Notes: generated from the sequence alone by a model not told the origin. A stretch of 64,000 nt of DNA from Ascidiaceihabitans sp023955215 (GCA_943788345.1 CALSPX010000014.1:1-64000), one strand, 5' to 3'; positions 53,646-63,447 are shown, numbered from the stretch's first letter. Program-made: numbers and translations.

Positions 53646-54249
53646 AACAACCAGCGATCAGTTTATCAAATGCATTGGCGCGGTGGCTGATCAGGTTCTT
53701 TGCGTCATGGTCCATTTCAGCAAAGGTGATGTCGTGCCCAATGGGCATAAACATCGGGTCATATCCGTGACCTTGCTTGCCGCGCATGGGCCAAACGAGG
53801 GTGCCCTCAACGGTCCCCTCGAACACTTCGTCGTGCCCATCGGGCCACGCCAAAACGAGGGTGGAACAGAAGCGTGCGGTGCGTGGATGCGGCGCGTTGC
53901 GTTCTTCCAGCAGGTTGTGGGTTTTGGTCATCGCCATGATGAAATCACGCCCATTTGGTGTTTCGGCCCAATCAGCAGTGTAGACACCCGGGGCGCCGTC
54001 AAGACCGTCAACTTGGATGCCTGAATCGTCAGAAAGCGCAGGGAGCCCCGTGGCCTTAACGGCGGCGTGTGCTTTGATCCGTGCGTTGCCAACAAAGGTG
54101 TTTTCCGTCTCTTCCGGTTCCGCCAAATCCATCTCGGCAGCACCGGTGATAGCCACCCCAAGCGGTTGAAATAGCTGGTGCATTTCTTCCAATTTGCCTG
54201 CGTTATGTGTTGCCACCAACAGACGGTCTAGGGTGAATTTACGGCTCAT
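53638..54249 (-). CDS. rdgB: XTP/dITP diphosphatase RdgB
   Basis: A 203-residue Ham1-family pyrophosphatase that removes dITP, dXTP and ITP from the nucleotide pool. LLVATHNAGKLEEM (about 9-22), ALSDDSGIQVDGLDGAPGVY and GKQGHGYDPMFMP, then SHRANAFDKL at the C-terminus. It lies between rph (ATGA overlap) and hemW. Confidence 0.95.
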   Translation of the reverse strand: MSRKFTLDRLLVATHNAGKLEEMHQLFQPLGVAITGAAEMDLAEPEETENTFVGNARIKAHAAVKATGLPALSDDSGIQVDGLDGAPGVYTADWAETPNGRDFIMAMTKTHNLLEERNAPHPRTARFCSTLVLAWPDGHDEVFEGTVEGTLVWPMRGKQGHGYDPMFMPIGHDITFAEMDHDAKNLISHRANAFDKLIAGCFG

Positions 54250-54959
54250 GCTGTGGCGGCCTTCGCGGCATCAACCAATTCGCCCACGCCTTTTTCGGCT
54301 AGGTCCATCAGTTCGTTCAATTGTCTACGAGAGAACAGGGAGCCTTCGGCGCTCATCTGTACTTCGATCAGTTTTTTGGAACCGGTCATGATGAAATTGC
54401 CATCAACACCTGCCTCTGAATCCTCTGGGTAATCTAGATCAAGAACCGGTTGGCCCGCGTAGATACCACAGCTGACAGCAGCCACTGGATCAACCAATGG
54501 ATCGCTGACCACATCGCCGGCTTTCATCAGTTTGTTCACAGCCAAACGAAGTGCGATCCAGCCACCGGTGATGGATGCGCAACGCGTGCCGCCGTCGGCT
54601 TGTAAGACGTCACAGTCGATTGTAATTTGACGTTCGCCCAAGGCCACGCGATCCACGCCCGCGCGCAATGAACGGCCAATGAGGCGTTGGATTTCAACGG
54701 TGCGACCACCTTGCTTGCCAGAAGCAGCTTCACGGCGCATCCGTGTGTTGGTCGCGCGTGGCAACATGCCGTATTCTGCGGTGACCCAGCCAAGGCCAGA
54801 TCCTTTGATAAAGGAAGGAACGCGAGGTTCAATCGATGCGGTGCACAACACGTGTGTGTCGCCCATTTTGATCAGGGCGGACCCTTCTGCGTGTTTGGTA
54901 AAGCCAGTTTCGATAGAAACTTCGCGCATTTGGTCGAGGGCACGTCCTGAAGGTCGCAT
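54246..54959 (-). CDS. rph: Ribonuclease PH
   Basis: A 237-residue phosphorolytic 3'-5' exoribonuclease that trims tRNA precursors. MRPSGRALDQMREVSIE start, GWVTAEYGMLPRATNTR, GRSLRAGVDRVALGERQI and VLQADGGTRCASITG are standard. It is divergent from hrcA, a common arrangement in alphaproteobacteria. Confidence 0.96.
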   Translation of the reverse strand: MRPSGRALDQMREVSIETGFTKHAEGSALIKMGDTHVLCTASIEPRVPSFIKGSGLGWVTAEYGMLPRATNTRMRREAASGKQGGRTVEIQRLIGRSLRAGVDRVALGERQITIDCDVLQADGGTRCASITGGWIALRLAVNKLMKAGDVVSDPLVDPVAAVSCGIYAGQPVLDLDYPEDSEAGVDGNFIMTGSKKLIEVQMSAEGSLFSRRQLNELMDLAEKGVGELVDAAKAATA

Positions 54960-54979
54960 GTTATATCCTTTTTAAGTTG

Positions 54980-55008
54980 CTTGTTGGATACCGCTCTGCG
55001 CCCCCTTT
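54980..55008 (+). promoter_or_regulatory. Heat-shock (RpoH/sigma-32) promoter of hrcA-grpE
   Basis: CTTGTTG (54980-54986), 14-base spacer, CCCCCTTT (55001-55008). This matches the sigma-32 pattern CTTG-N3, about 14 bases, CCCCATNT with one mismatch in the -10 box. Transcription would start near 55014, about 70 bases before hrcA. Confidence 0.6.
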
Positions 55009-55081
55009 GTGCAACCCTGATTGACCTTTGTTGACTGAGCTCTTTAATGGTGCGGCGCTATCGGTGCTGCGTTAAAGGTAT

Positions 55082-56149
55082 ATGATGACAGATAAACCAC
55101 AGATGCTTGATGATATGAACGACCGCTCCCGCGAGGTGTTTCGCCGCGTGGTTGAGGGGTATTTGCACAATGGTGATCCAGTGGGATCACGGACGCTAAC
55201 TCGTGATTTCAGCGAAAAGGTAAGCGCAGCAACTATTCGCAATGTTATGCAGGATCTTGAGTACATGGGGTTGCTGGACAGTCCTCACGTTAGTGCAGGA
55301 CGTATTCCGACCCAAGCAGGGCTTCGGATGTTTGTGGATGGTTTGATGGAGGTTGGTATTCCAGATGAAACCGACCGCGAAAAGATCGATGCAACGATGG
55401 GGCACAACGAAAACGATGTAGGTGGATTGCTTGACCGCGTGGGCGCCGCACTGTCTGGTGTGACGCAAGGTGCATCGCTGGTTTTAACGCCAAAACACGA
55501 AGCACCGATTAAACATATCGAATTTGTCTCGCTGGCGATTGACCGCGCCTTGGTCGTTTTGGTTTTTGCCGACGGCCACGTTGAGAACCGCCTGTTCACA
55601 CCGCCCCCAGGGCTCACACCCAGCTCAATGCGTGAAGCGGCCAATTTCCTGAATTCGCTGGTAGAAGGGCGAACCCTTAGTGATGTACGCGGCGTCATTC
55701 AAAAAGAGATATCTAATAGACGCCAAGAAATTGATGTCCTAGCCCGCAGTTTGGTCGACAGTGGGTTGGCTGTTTGGGAGGCTGAAGGAGAGCGCAGCGA
55801 GCGTTTGATCGTACGTGGTCGTTCGAACTTGCTCGAATCCAGTGCTGAGGAACATGATCTTGAACGCATTCGAAACCTGTTTGATGACCTTGAACGCAAG
55901 CGCGATATCTCTGAGTTTCTTGAATTAACCGAGGATGGCGACGGTGTTCGCATTTTTATTGGCTCTGAGAACAAACTTTTTTCACTTTCGGGTTCCTCTT
56001 TGGTGGTTTCCCCTTATATGAACGCTGATCGTAAGATTATTGGTGCCGTCGGCGTCATTGGTCCGACGAGACTGAATTATGGACGTATCGTGCCGATTGT
56101 AGATTACACGGCGCAACTGGTTGGGAAATTACTTTCAGACCGGAGCTAG
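55082..56149 (+). CDS. hrcA: Heat-inducible transcription repressor HrcA
   Basis: A 355-residue repressor that binds CIRCE operators of chaperonin genes. N-terminal winged helix with YLHNGDPVGSRTL and VSAATIRNVMQDLEYMGLL, then HVSAGRIPTQAGLRMFVD, and a C-terminal GAF-like domain with VIGPTRLNYGRIVPIVDYTA. I see no CIRCE element in this window. Two adjacent ATG codons at 55082 and 55085 are possible starts; AAAGG is better placed for 55085. Confidence 0.95.
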   Translation: MMTDKPQMLDDMNDRSREVFRRVVEGYLHNGDPVGSRTLTRDFSEKVSAATIRNVMQDLEYMGLLDSPHVSAGRIPTQAGLRMFVDGLMEVGIPDETDREKIDATMGHNENDVGGLLDRVGAALSGVTQGASLVLTPKHEAPIKHIEFVSLAIDRALVVLVFADGHVENRLFTPPPGLTPSSMREAANFLNSLVEGRTLSDVRGVIQKEISNRRQEIDVLARSLVDSGLAVWEAEGERSERLIVRGRSNLLESSAEEHDLERIRNLFDDLERKRDISEFLELTEDGDGVRIFIGSENKLFSLSGSSLVVSPYMNADRKIIGAVGVIGPTRLNYGRIVPIVDYTAQLVGKLLSDRS

Positions 56150-56158
56150 AGGTGGATT

Positions 56159-56722
56159 ATGGCTGAGCCAACGAATAACGATTTTCTCGATGATATCGAG
56201 GACATGGAAGCGGAAGAATTCGCTGATGAAATGGAAGAAATCACAGATGAAGCCCTGGAGCTAGATGAGCTTCGCGCGGAACGTGATGATTACAAAAACC
56301 GCTTTATGCGTGCTTTGGCTGATGCTGAAAATGCGCGCAAACGTTCGGATAAAGATCGTCGTGAGGCAGAGAACTATGGTGGCTCAAAATTGGCTCGCGA
56401 TATGCTGCCGGTTTATGACAACATGAAACGTGCGCTTGATACGATCACCGATGAGCAACGCGAAGTTGCGGGCCCGTTGTTGGAAGGTATTGAGCTGACA
56501 ATGCGCGAGCTTCTGAGCGTGTTCAAAAAGCATGGTATCGAAGTTATTACGCCAGCTGTGGGCGACAAGTTTGATCCGCAGGTTCACCAAGCGATGTTTG
56601 AAGCACCTGTGCCAGCAACAGTTGCTGGTGACATCATTCAGGTCGCCGCTGAGGGCTTTATGCTGCACGATCGTTTGTTGCGTCCTGCACAGGTTGGCGT
56701 GTCGTCTACACCCGCTGGCTAA
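56159..56722 (+). CDS. grpE: Nucleotide exchange factor GrpE
   Basis: A 187-residue co-chaperone that releases ADP from DnaK. An acidic N-terminus (about 1-40) leads into a long coiled coil with DYKNRFMRALADAENARKR, then VYDNMKRALD and the C-terminal beta-wing VAAEGFMLHDRLLRPAQVGV. It follows hrcA by 9 bp with a GAGGTGGA site, so both belong to one heat-shock operon. Confidence 0.96.
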   Translation: MAEPTNNDFLDDIEDMEAEEFADEMEEITDEALELDELRAERDDYKNRFMRALADAENARKRSDKDRREAENYGGSKLARDMLPVYDNMKRALDTITDEQREVAGPLLEGIELTMRELLSVFKKHGIEVITPAVGDKFDPQVHQAMFEAPVPATVAGDIIQVAAEGFMLHDRLLRPAQVGVSSTPAG

Positions 56723-56756
56723 ATTAGTTAGCGACTACAAATTCCAAAGGGGGTGG

Positions 56757-59387
56757 TCATTTTTTGGCCGCCTCTTTCAGTTTGTAGATCAGGTCGAGCG
56801 CTTGTTTTGGTGACAACTCGTCTGGAAGAATATCGCCTAGTAAATCTAACGCCGGGGAGGCCTCAACCTTAACCGGTGCAGGGGGTGGCGTGCTGGCGAA
56901 AAGGGGCAGATCGTCGATCAGTGTCTTTTGTGTTGCCCCACCTTCACGCTCACCTTTTTCCAAGGCTTCCAGCACCACACGTGCGCGCGCGATTACGGCA
57001 TCTGGCAGGCCAGCCAGCTTTGCCACCTGAACACCATAAGACCGATCGGCAGCGCCTTTTTTGACTTCGTGCAAGAACACAACGTCACCATCAAATTCTT
57101 TGACTGCAACAGTAGCGTTATCTACTCCATCCAACTTGCCCGAAAGCGCAGTCATTTCGTGATAGTGCGTAGCGAACAAGGCGCGTGATTGGTTAACGTC
57201 GTGCAGGTGCTCTAGCGTGGCCCATGCGATTGATAGACCGTCATAGGTCGCAGTACCGCGTCCAATTTCATCCAAGATCACCAATGCATGGTCGTCTGCT
57301 TGATTAAGGATTGCTGCAGTTTCCACCATTTCAACCATAAATGTCGAACGGCCACGGGCCAAATCATCAGATGCACCTACGCGGCTGAACAATTGGCTGA
57401 TCATGCCAATATGCGCAGAAGTGGCGGGTACATAGCTGCCCATTTGCGCCAGAAGGGCAATCAGTGCGTTTTGACGCAAGAATGTCGATTTACCAGCCAT
57501 GTTGGGACCGGTGAGCAGCCAGATGTTGGCGGTATCCGTGGCGGACAGGTCACAGTCATTAGCGATGAAAGGTTGACCCGATTGATCGCGCAAAGCCTTT
57601 TCAACAACAGGATGGCGCCCACCGATGATGTTGAACGCGCGAGATGTGTCGACAGTTGGCTTGCACCAGTCTTGGGCACGGGCGAGGTGGGCTAAACTGG
57701 TGGTCAAATCGATCTCTGCCAAGCCACGTGCTGTTTGCGTAATCAGGGCGGCACTGTCCAAGATCGCGGACTTTAGCGTTTCATAGAGACGCTTTTCGAT
57801 CTCAAGGGCGCGGTTGCCAGCGTTGAGGATCTTCGTCTCCATCTCGGACAACTCAACAGTGGTAAAGCGCACTTGATTGGCTGTGGTTTGACGGTGGATG
57901 AAGGCCTCATTCAGTGGTGGCGATAACATCTTATCGGCATGGGTCGCCGTGGTTTCAATGAAATAGCCCAAGACGTTGTTGTGTTTGATCTTCAGCGTCG
58001 AAATGCCTGTTTGCGTCGCAAATTCCTTTTGCATCTGCGCGATGACACTACGCCCCTCATCACGTAGTTTGCGGGCCTCATCGAGGTCTTCGTCATATTC
58101 GGGGGCGATGAAGCCGCCATCACGGACCAAAAGTGGCGGCTCTGCGATCAGTGCTTGATCTAGTAGCTCAATCAAATCGTCATGCCCTGTTAGGCTTTGT
58201 AACGCGCTAGACAATAGTTTTGGCGCGTCGCCAAGACCGTTTGATGTAATCAAGCCCGCCTCAGCCAACCCATTGCGAATGGCGGTCATATCACGGGGGC
58301 CGCCGCGGTCTAAGGATAGGCGCGACAGGGCGCGGTCCAAATCGGGAACTTGGCGCAGTTTTTCACGCACATCTTCGGTAATCCGTGTGTTTTCTAGGAC
58401 GTGTGATACGGCATTCAATCTGTCCGAAACTGTCTCTAACACTCGCGAAGGTGCGGAAAGCCTTCGCTCAAGAAGGCGTGCGCCGCCTGCGGTGACGGTG
58501 GTGTCAATCACAGCTAGTAATGATCCGGCACGTCCACCTGACAACGCTTGGGTTAGTTCCAAATTGCGGCGCGTCGCGGCGTCGATTTGAACGGTTTTAT
58601 TATGCTGTTCCTGCTGTGGGGGCTGCAATAGAGGCAATTTACCCTTTTGAGTAATATTTAGGTAATCAACGATGGCACCCATCGCGGCAATTTCGGCCCG
58701 ATCGAAGTTACCATAGGCGTCCAAAGTGCTGACGCCGAACAGATCACAAAGGCGCTTTTCTCCAGACGTGCTGTCAAAGGAAGATCCCGACAACCCCGTC
58801 AATGAAATTCCAAATTCAGTTACTAACTGGTGTAAATCGTTCTCTAGTGCCTGTGGGACTATCAACTCGGACGGGGACAAGCGGGCGAGTTCAGGACCTA
58901 ACCGCGTTTGGTTCGCCTTCATTGCGTTGAACATACCGGTGGAAATATCGACCCATGCGATAGCAGCTTGATCGCGGACCTCAACAAACGCTGCGAGATA
59001 ATTGTGACTGCGTGCGTTCAGCAAGCTGTCTTCTGTCAAAGTGCCTGGAGTGACAAGGCGCACAACATCGCGTTTTACGATCGATTTATAGCCACGTTTC
59101 TTTGCTTCAGCAGGACTTTCCAGCTGCTCGCAAACGCCAACGCGATATCCTTTGCGGATGAGGGTCAGCAGATACCCTTCGGCCGCATGCACAGGCACGC
59201 CGCACATGGGAATGTCATTGCCCTCATGTTTGCCGCGTTTGGTCAGAGCGATGTCTAAGCTTTCAGCTGCGGCAACGGCATCATCAAAGAACATTTCATA
59301 GAAATCGCCCATACGATAAAACAGCAAAGCATCAGGATGCGCGGCTTTGATCTCTAGATACTGGGCCATCATTGGTGTGACGGTCAT
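56757..59387 (-). CDS. mutS: DNA mismatch repair protein MutS
   Basis: An 876-residue MutS. Mismatch-reading segment YRMGDFYEMFFDDA (about 24-37, with the Phe-x-Glu), Walker A LLTGPNMAGKSTFLRQNA (about 639), Walker B ALVILDEIGRGTATYDGLS (about 715), and the helix-turn-helix end region YGVQVAKLAGLP. GGGGGA precedes the ATG. It is convergent with grpE. Confidence 0.97.
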   Translation of the reverse strand: MTVTPMMAQYLEIKAAHPDALLFYRMGDFYEMFFDDAVAAAESLDIALTKRGKHEGNDIPMCGVPVHAAEGYLLTLIRKGYRVGVCEQLESPAEAKKRGYKSIVKRDVVRLVTPGTLTEDSLLNARSHNYLAAFVEVRDQAAIAWVDISTGMFNAMKANQTRLGPELARLSPSELIVPQALENDLHQLVTEFGISLTGLSGSSFDSTSGEKRLCDLFGVSTLDAYGNFDRAEIAAMGAIVDYLNITQKGKLPLLQPPQQEQHNKTVQIDAATRRNLELTQALSGGRAGSLLAVIDTTVTAGGARLLERRLSAPSRVLETVSDRLNAVSHVLENTRITEDVREKLRQVPDLDRALSRLSLDRGGPRDMTAIRNGLAEAGLITSNGLGDAPKLLSSALQSLTGHDDLIELLDQALIAEPPLLVRDGGFIAPEYDEDLDEARKLRDEGRSVIAQMQKEFATQTGISTLKIKHNNVLGYFIETTATHADKMLSPPLNEAFIHRQTTANQVRFTTVELSEMETKILNAGNRALEIEKRLYETLKSAILDSAALITQTARGLAEIDLTTSLAHLARAQDWCKPTVDTSRAFNIIGGRHPVVEKALRDQSGQPFIANDCDLSATDTANIWLLTGPNMAGKSTFLRQNALIALLAQMGSYVPATSAHIGMISQLFSRVGASDDLARGRSTFMVEMVETAAILNQADDHALVILDEIGRGTATYDGLSIAWATLEHLHDVNQSRALFATHYHEMTALSGKLDGVDNATVAVKEFDGDVVFLHEVKKGAADRSYGVQVAKLAGLPDAVIARARVVLEALEKGEREGGATQKTLIDDLPLFASTPPPAPVKVEASPALDLLGDILPDELSPKQALDLIYKLKEAAKK

Positions 59388-59444
59388 ATTTTGTCCCCCG
59401 ACAAGTGTTGGCTGACCTTACAAAGACGGACGAGGTGGGAAAAC

Positions 59445-59501
59445 CCGTAAAGTGCGTAACCATTGAGGGTTTCAGATCTCTCGTTTACGGTAAAATTACG
59501 C
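59445..59501. repeat. Paired inverted repeats upstream of maeB
   Basis: CCGTAAA (59445-59451) pairs with TTTACGG (59484-59490), and GCGTAA (59454-59459) pairs with TTACGC (59496-59501). The two sets interlock in the 132-bp mutS-maeB divergent gap. They may be operator half-sites; no known regulator is recognised. Confidence 0.4.
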
Positions 59502-59519
59502 ATGGGAGGAAAATGCATA

Positions 59520-61775
59520 ATGTCCAAGACCAAAGTCACCGATGAAGAGGCGTTGGCCTTTCACTTAGAACCAACACCTGGAAAATTTGAAATCACGGCC
59601 ACTGTTCCAATGACCACGCAACGGGACCTGTCTTTGGCCTATTCTCCAGGCGTTGCGGTGCCTTGCTTGGCGATCGCCGAGAATCCAGGTTTGGCCTATG
59701 ACTATACGAACAAAGGGAACCTTGTTGCGGTGATTTCCAATGGTACTGCGGTGCTAGGTTTGGGTAATTTGGGTGCATTAGGATCGAAGCCCGTGATGGA
59801 AGGCAAAGCGGTTCTATTTAAGCGCTTTGCGGATGTGAACAGCATCGACATCGAATTGGATACCGAAGATCCAGATGAATTCTGTAAAGCTGTAAGACTG
59901 ATGGGGCCCACCTTTGGCGGCATCAATCTTGAGGACATCAAGGCACCAGAGTGCTTTATTATTGAGCAGCGTTTGAAAGAGGAAATGGACATTCCTGTTT
60001 TTCATGATGATCAGCATGGCACGGCAGTCATTTGTGCAGCGGGTCTAATCAATGCGCTTCATTTGTCTGGTAAAAAAATAGAAGACGTTAAAATCGTTCT
60101 GAATGGCGCTGGGGCTGCTGGGATTGCATGTCTTGAGTTGTTGAAGTGCATGGGTGCGAGAAACGAAAATTGCATCATGTGCGATACCAAGGGTGTGATC
60201 TATCAAGGTCGCACAGAGGGTATGAACCAATGGAAGTCAGCGCATGCGGTTATCACAGACGCACGCACATTGGACGAGGCAATGAAAGGTTGTGATGTTT
60301 TCCTAGGCGTTTCCGCGAAAGGTGCCGTAACCCCGTCGATGGTCGCCAGCATGGCGGACAACCCAGTTATCTTTGCAATGGCGAACCCTGATCCAGAGAT
60401 CACACCAGAAGAGGCACACGAAGTACGTGTTGATGCCATCGTCGCCACAGGACGCAGTGATTATCCAAACCAAGTGAACAATGTTTTGGGCTTTCCATAT
60501 TTGTTCCGCGGCGCATTGGACATTCACGCCCGTGCAATCAACGATGAGATGAAAATTGCTTGCGCTCACGCCCTTGCCCAACTGGCCCGCGAGGAGGTGC
60601 CGGATGAAGTTGCACTAGCCTATGGTAAAAACCTTACGTTTGGACGTGACTATATCATCCCAACACCGTTTGATCCGAGATTGATCCACCGTATTCCACC
60701 AGCTGTTGCGAAGGCAGGAATGGACACTGGTGTGGCCCGTCGCCCGATTATTGATATCGAGGCATACGAAGTTTCGCTAAAATCGCGGATGGATCCAACG
60801 GCAAGCATCTTGCGGGGCCTAAACATCCGTGCGCGCACGGCTCAAGCGCGGATGATTTTCGCCGAAGGTGATGATCCGCGTGCGTTGCGCGCAGCGGTGA
60901 ATTACCAGCGTTCTGGTCTAGGCAAGGCATTGGTTGTTGGACGTGCTTCTGATGTAAAAGCCAAGCTTGAAGAAGCTGGGCTCGCAGATGCTGTGCGTGA
61001 ATTAGAAGTGGTCAATGCAGCCAATACACCTCATTTAGAGACTTATAAAAGCTTCTTGTATGATCGCTTGCAGCGCAAAGGTTTTGACCGCGCAGATATT
61101 CACCGCTTGGCTTCACGGGATCGCCACGTTTTCTCGGCATTGATGTTGGCGCATGGGCATGGCGATGGATTGGTTACGGGTGTGACGCGCAAATCTGCGC
61201 ATATTTTGGAACGGATCAATCACGTGTTTGATGCGGATGCAGCTCATGGTGCTGCGGGCATTACCGCGATCCTTCACAAGGGAAAGATTGTGTTTATAGC
61301 GGACACTTTGGTTCATGAATGGCCTGACGAAAATGATCTGGCCACAATTGCAGAACGCGCCGCTGTTGTTGCGCGTGATATGGGTCTTGAGCCGCGTGTG
61401 GCTTTTGTCAGCTTCTCAACCTTTGGATATCCAATTTCTGAGAGGGCAGAGAAAATGCACCTCGCCCCAAAGGTATTGGACGAGCGCGGTGTTGGTTTTG
61501 AATACGAGGGTGAAATGACCGTGGATGTGGCGCTTAATGCGGAGTCGCAAAAGCAGTATCCATTTTCACGCCTGACTGGTCCTGCAAACATTTTAGTGGT
61601 TCCTGCACGTCACTCTGCCAGCATTTCCGTTAAATTGATGCAAGAAATGGGCGATGCGACTGTGATTGGCCCAATCCTTGCCGGTGTCGATGAATCCATT
61701 CAGGTTTGTTCAACGTCAGCGACAGCCAATGATATTTTGAACATGGCAATTTTGGCCGCATGTAAGGTTGGCTAA
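59520..61775 (+). CDS. maeB: NADP-dependent malic enzyme with C-terminal phosphotransacetylase-like domain
   Basis: A 751-residue MaeB converting malate to pyruvate and CO2 with NADP reduction. N-terminal malic domain (DLSLAYSPGVAVPCLAI, FHDDQHGTAVICAAGLINAL), NAD-binding VLNGAGAAGIACLELL, then from about residue 430 a phosphotransacetylase-like domain thought to be regulatory. ATG 59520 has GGGAGGA upstream; the frame from 59463 is longer but lacks that site. Confidence 0.95.
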   Translation: MSKTKVTDEEALAFHLEPTPGKFEITATVPMTTQRDLSLAYSPGVAVPCLAIAENPGLAYDYTNKGNLVAVISNGTAVLGLGNLGALGSKPVMEGKAVLFKRFADVNSIDIELDTEDPDEFCKAVRLMGPTFGGINLEDIKAPECFIIEQRLKEEMDIPVFHDDQHGTAVICAAGLINALHLSGKKIEDVKIVLNGAGAAGIACLELLKCMGARNENCIMCDTKGVIYQGRTEGMNQWKSAHAVITDARTLDEAMKGCDVFLGVSAKGAVTPSMVASMADNPVIFAMANPDPEITPEEAHEVRVDAIVATGRSDYPNQVNNVLGFPYLFRGALDIHARAINDEMKIACAHALAQLAREEVPDEVALAYGKNLTFGRDYIIPTPFDPRLIHRIPPAVAKAGMDTGVARRPIIDIEAYEVSLKSRMDPTASILRGLNIRARTAQARMIFAEGDDPRALRAAVNYQRSGLGKALVVGRASDVKAKLEEAGLADAVRELEVVNAANTPHLETYKSFLYDRLQRKGFDRADIHRLASRDRHVFSALMLAHGHGDGLVTGVTRKSAHILERINHVFDADAAHGAAGITAILHKGKIVFIADTLVHEWPDENDLATIAERAAVVARDMGLEPRVAFVSFSTFGYPISERAEKMHLAPKVLDERGVGFEYEGEMTVDVALNAESQKQYPFSRLTGPANILVVPARHSASISVKLMQEMGDATVIGPILAGVDESIQVCSTSATANDILNMAILAACKVG

Positions 61776-62650
61776 TGACGATCTACAACCTTGGCTCAAT
61801 CAACATCGACATGGTTTATCAGGTGCCGCATTTGCCGGCACCTGGCGAAACGTTGGCTGCAAAATCCTATTCTCAGGGTGTGGGTGGCAAGGGCGCAAAT
61901 ATGTCCGTGGCAGCCGCCCGCGCAGGTGCACGTACACGTCATATTGGGGCAGTTGGAACCGATGGCCGCTGGGCGGTTGAACGTCTACTAGAATATGGCG
62001 TTGATGTGGGACACATCGCCGAGGTTTCAGAGGTGACAGGTCACGCGATTATCAGTGTTGATGACAGTGCTGAAAACTCGATCGTGTTGTGGCCCGGCGC
62101 AAACTACCGACTTGAAGTGGATCAAATCGGTGCCGCATTGGCTGAGGCTGATACTGGCGACACTTTGTTGATGCAGAACGAAACGACAGGTCAATTAGTT
62201 GCTGCGCAAATAGCCAAGGACTTGGGGTTTAGGATCGTCTATGCCGCTGCGCCGTTTGAGGCGGATGCGGTCAAGATGTTGCTCCCATATATCGATTTGT
62301 TATTCCTGAACGAAATCGAGGCGGGACAGCTTGAAACAGCGATTGGGAAGCCAATAAATGCGCTGGAAGTTGCAAATGTCATTGTAACCTTGGGCGCTGA
62401 TGGATGTCGTTGGTATTCGAATTCCGCCGGGTTAGAGACTGATTTTGACGCAATTAAAGTCGAACCAATTGATACCACTGGGGCTGGTGATACGTTCACC
62501 GGTTATGTGGTTGCTGGATTGGATCGCGGTATGCCAATGGCGCAGGCGATCAAATTGGCGACCCAAGCCAGTGCTTTAATGGTTACACGGCTTGGGACGG
62601 CAGACGTTATTCCTGATCTCAAAGATGTTCAGGATGCGAAGTTCGGTTAG
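61775..62650 (+). CDS. PfkB family sugar kinase, ribokinase-like
   Basis: A 291-residue PfkB kinase: GVGGKGANMSVAAARAGA near residue 37 and the C-terminal DTTGAGDTFTGYVVAGL with the catalytic Asp (about residue 238). It resembles ribokinase, but the substrate could be another pentose or nucleoside. The ATG overlaps the last base of the maeB stop (TAATG), so it is probably co-translated with maeB. Confidence 0.85.
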   Translation: MTIYNLGSINIDMVYQVPHLPAPGETLAAKSYSQGVGGKGANMSVAAARAGARTRHIGAVGTDGRWAVERLLEYGVDVGHIAEVSEVTGHAIISVDDSAENSIVLWPGANYRLEVDQIGAALAEADTGDTLLMQNETTGQLVAAQIAKDLGFRIVYAAAPFEADAVKMLLPYIDLLFLNEIEAGQLETAIGKPINALEVANVIVTLGADGCRWYSNSAGLETDFDAIKVEPIDTTGAGDTFTGYVVAGLDRGMPMAQAIKLATQASALMVTRLGTADVIPDLKDVQDAKFG

Positions 62651-63306
62651 TGACCAACAAACGGAGCTGCGGTGCCCCACAGTTTTTCAACACGTTGATC
62701 GCGGCCGCATGCATCGCGGTAGGCCTTATATGCTTTTGACTGCTTTTTCGGGCCAAAGCGTGTCAGCACAATTTTGCTACCCTTGTAATAGTCCTGATGT
62801 GAGGCATCGGCTGCGTAAAAGGGGAATGAACCCAGGATAGGTGTTACTACCTTTTGCCCAAGATCGCTGGCAGCCTGTGCTTTGGCCTTTTCAGCAGCGG
62901 CTTTTTGATCGGGGCTCTCTGCAAAGATTGCTGTCGCATAGCTTTGGCCGCGATCACAGAACTGACCGCCTGCATCGGTTGGATCCACCGAACGGAAGAA
63001 CTTGCTTAGTATGTCGTCGCGCGAAACGATGTCTGGGTCAAAGATGATTTGAACAGCCTCATAATGGCCAGTTCCGCCACGTACGACTTGTTTGTATGTA
63101 GGGTTGGCCACTTTGCCGCCAGCAAAACCTGAAATGGCTTCTTTTACACCGTCGACGCTTTCGAAATCGGATTCAACACACCAAAAGCATCCCCCGGCAA
63201 CGGTAAGTGTTTCAGTGTCTGCCTGAGCGGTTTGTACCTGTGCAAAAAGTCCCGCGGTGGCGACCAGTGCAAGGGCCGTTGATTTAGCTGAGCGTGTAAA
63301 TATCAT
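62647..63306 (-). CDS. msrA: Exported peptide methionine-S-sulfoxide reductase MsrA
   Basis: A 219-residue MsrA with a signal peptide (residues 1-29, ending AQAD), so periplasmic, unlike the cytoplasmic copy at 18867. The catalytic site is AGGCFWCVESDFE; the extra Cys in GCFWC marks a different subclass. GRGGTGHYEAVQIIFDP-type VRGGTGHYEAVQI and QFCDRGQSYATAIF are conserved. How it is re-reduced in the periplasm is not shown by its neighbours. It overlaps the end of the kinase gene by 4 bp (convergent). Confidence 0.92.
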   Translation of the reverse strand: MIFTRSAKSTALALVATAGLFAQVQTAQADTETLTVAGGCFWCVESDFESVDGVKEAISGFAGGKVANPTYKQVVRGGTGHYEAVQIIFDPDIVSRDDILSKFFRSVDPTDAGGQFCDRGQSYATAIFAESPDQKAAAEKAKAQAASDLGQKVVTPILGSFPFYAADASHQDYYKGSKIVLTRFGPKKQSKAYKAYRDACGRDQRVEKLWGTAAPFVGH

Positions 63307-63447
63307 TTCAGTCTCCTTTGCATTCTAGTTCACCATTTGGAGCGGTTTACGCAAGTGTCGAGCATACGATGTAACGCATAGGTGAGAGAGGTTTCATATT
63401 GGCACCGTAAATCTGCAGGCCTAAGGTGCCTCAAACTGGGGAGAGTT

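Noticed and set aside
56748..56775. Possible terminator between grpE and mutS
   Set aside because: An imperfect stem with G-T pairs exists around a T-run, but no T-run follows the stem on either strand.
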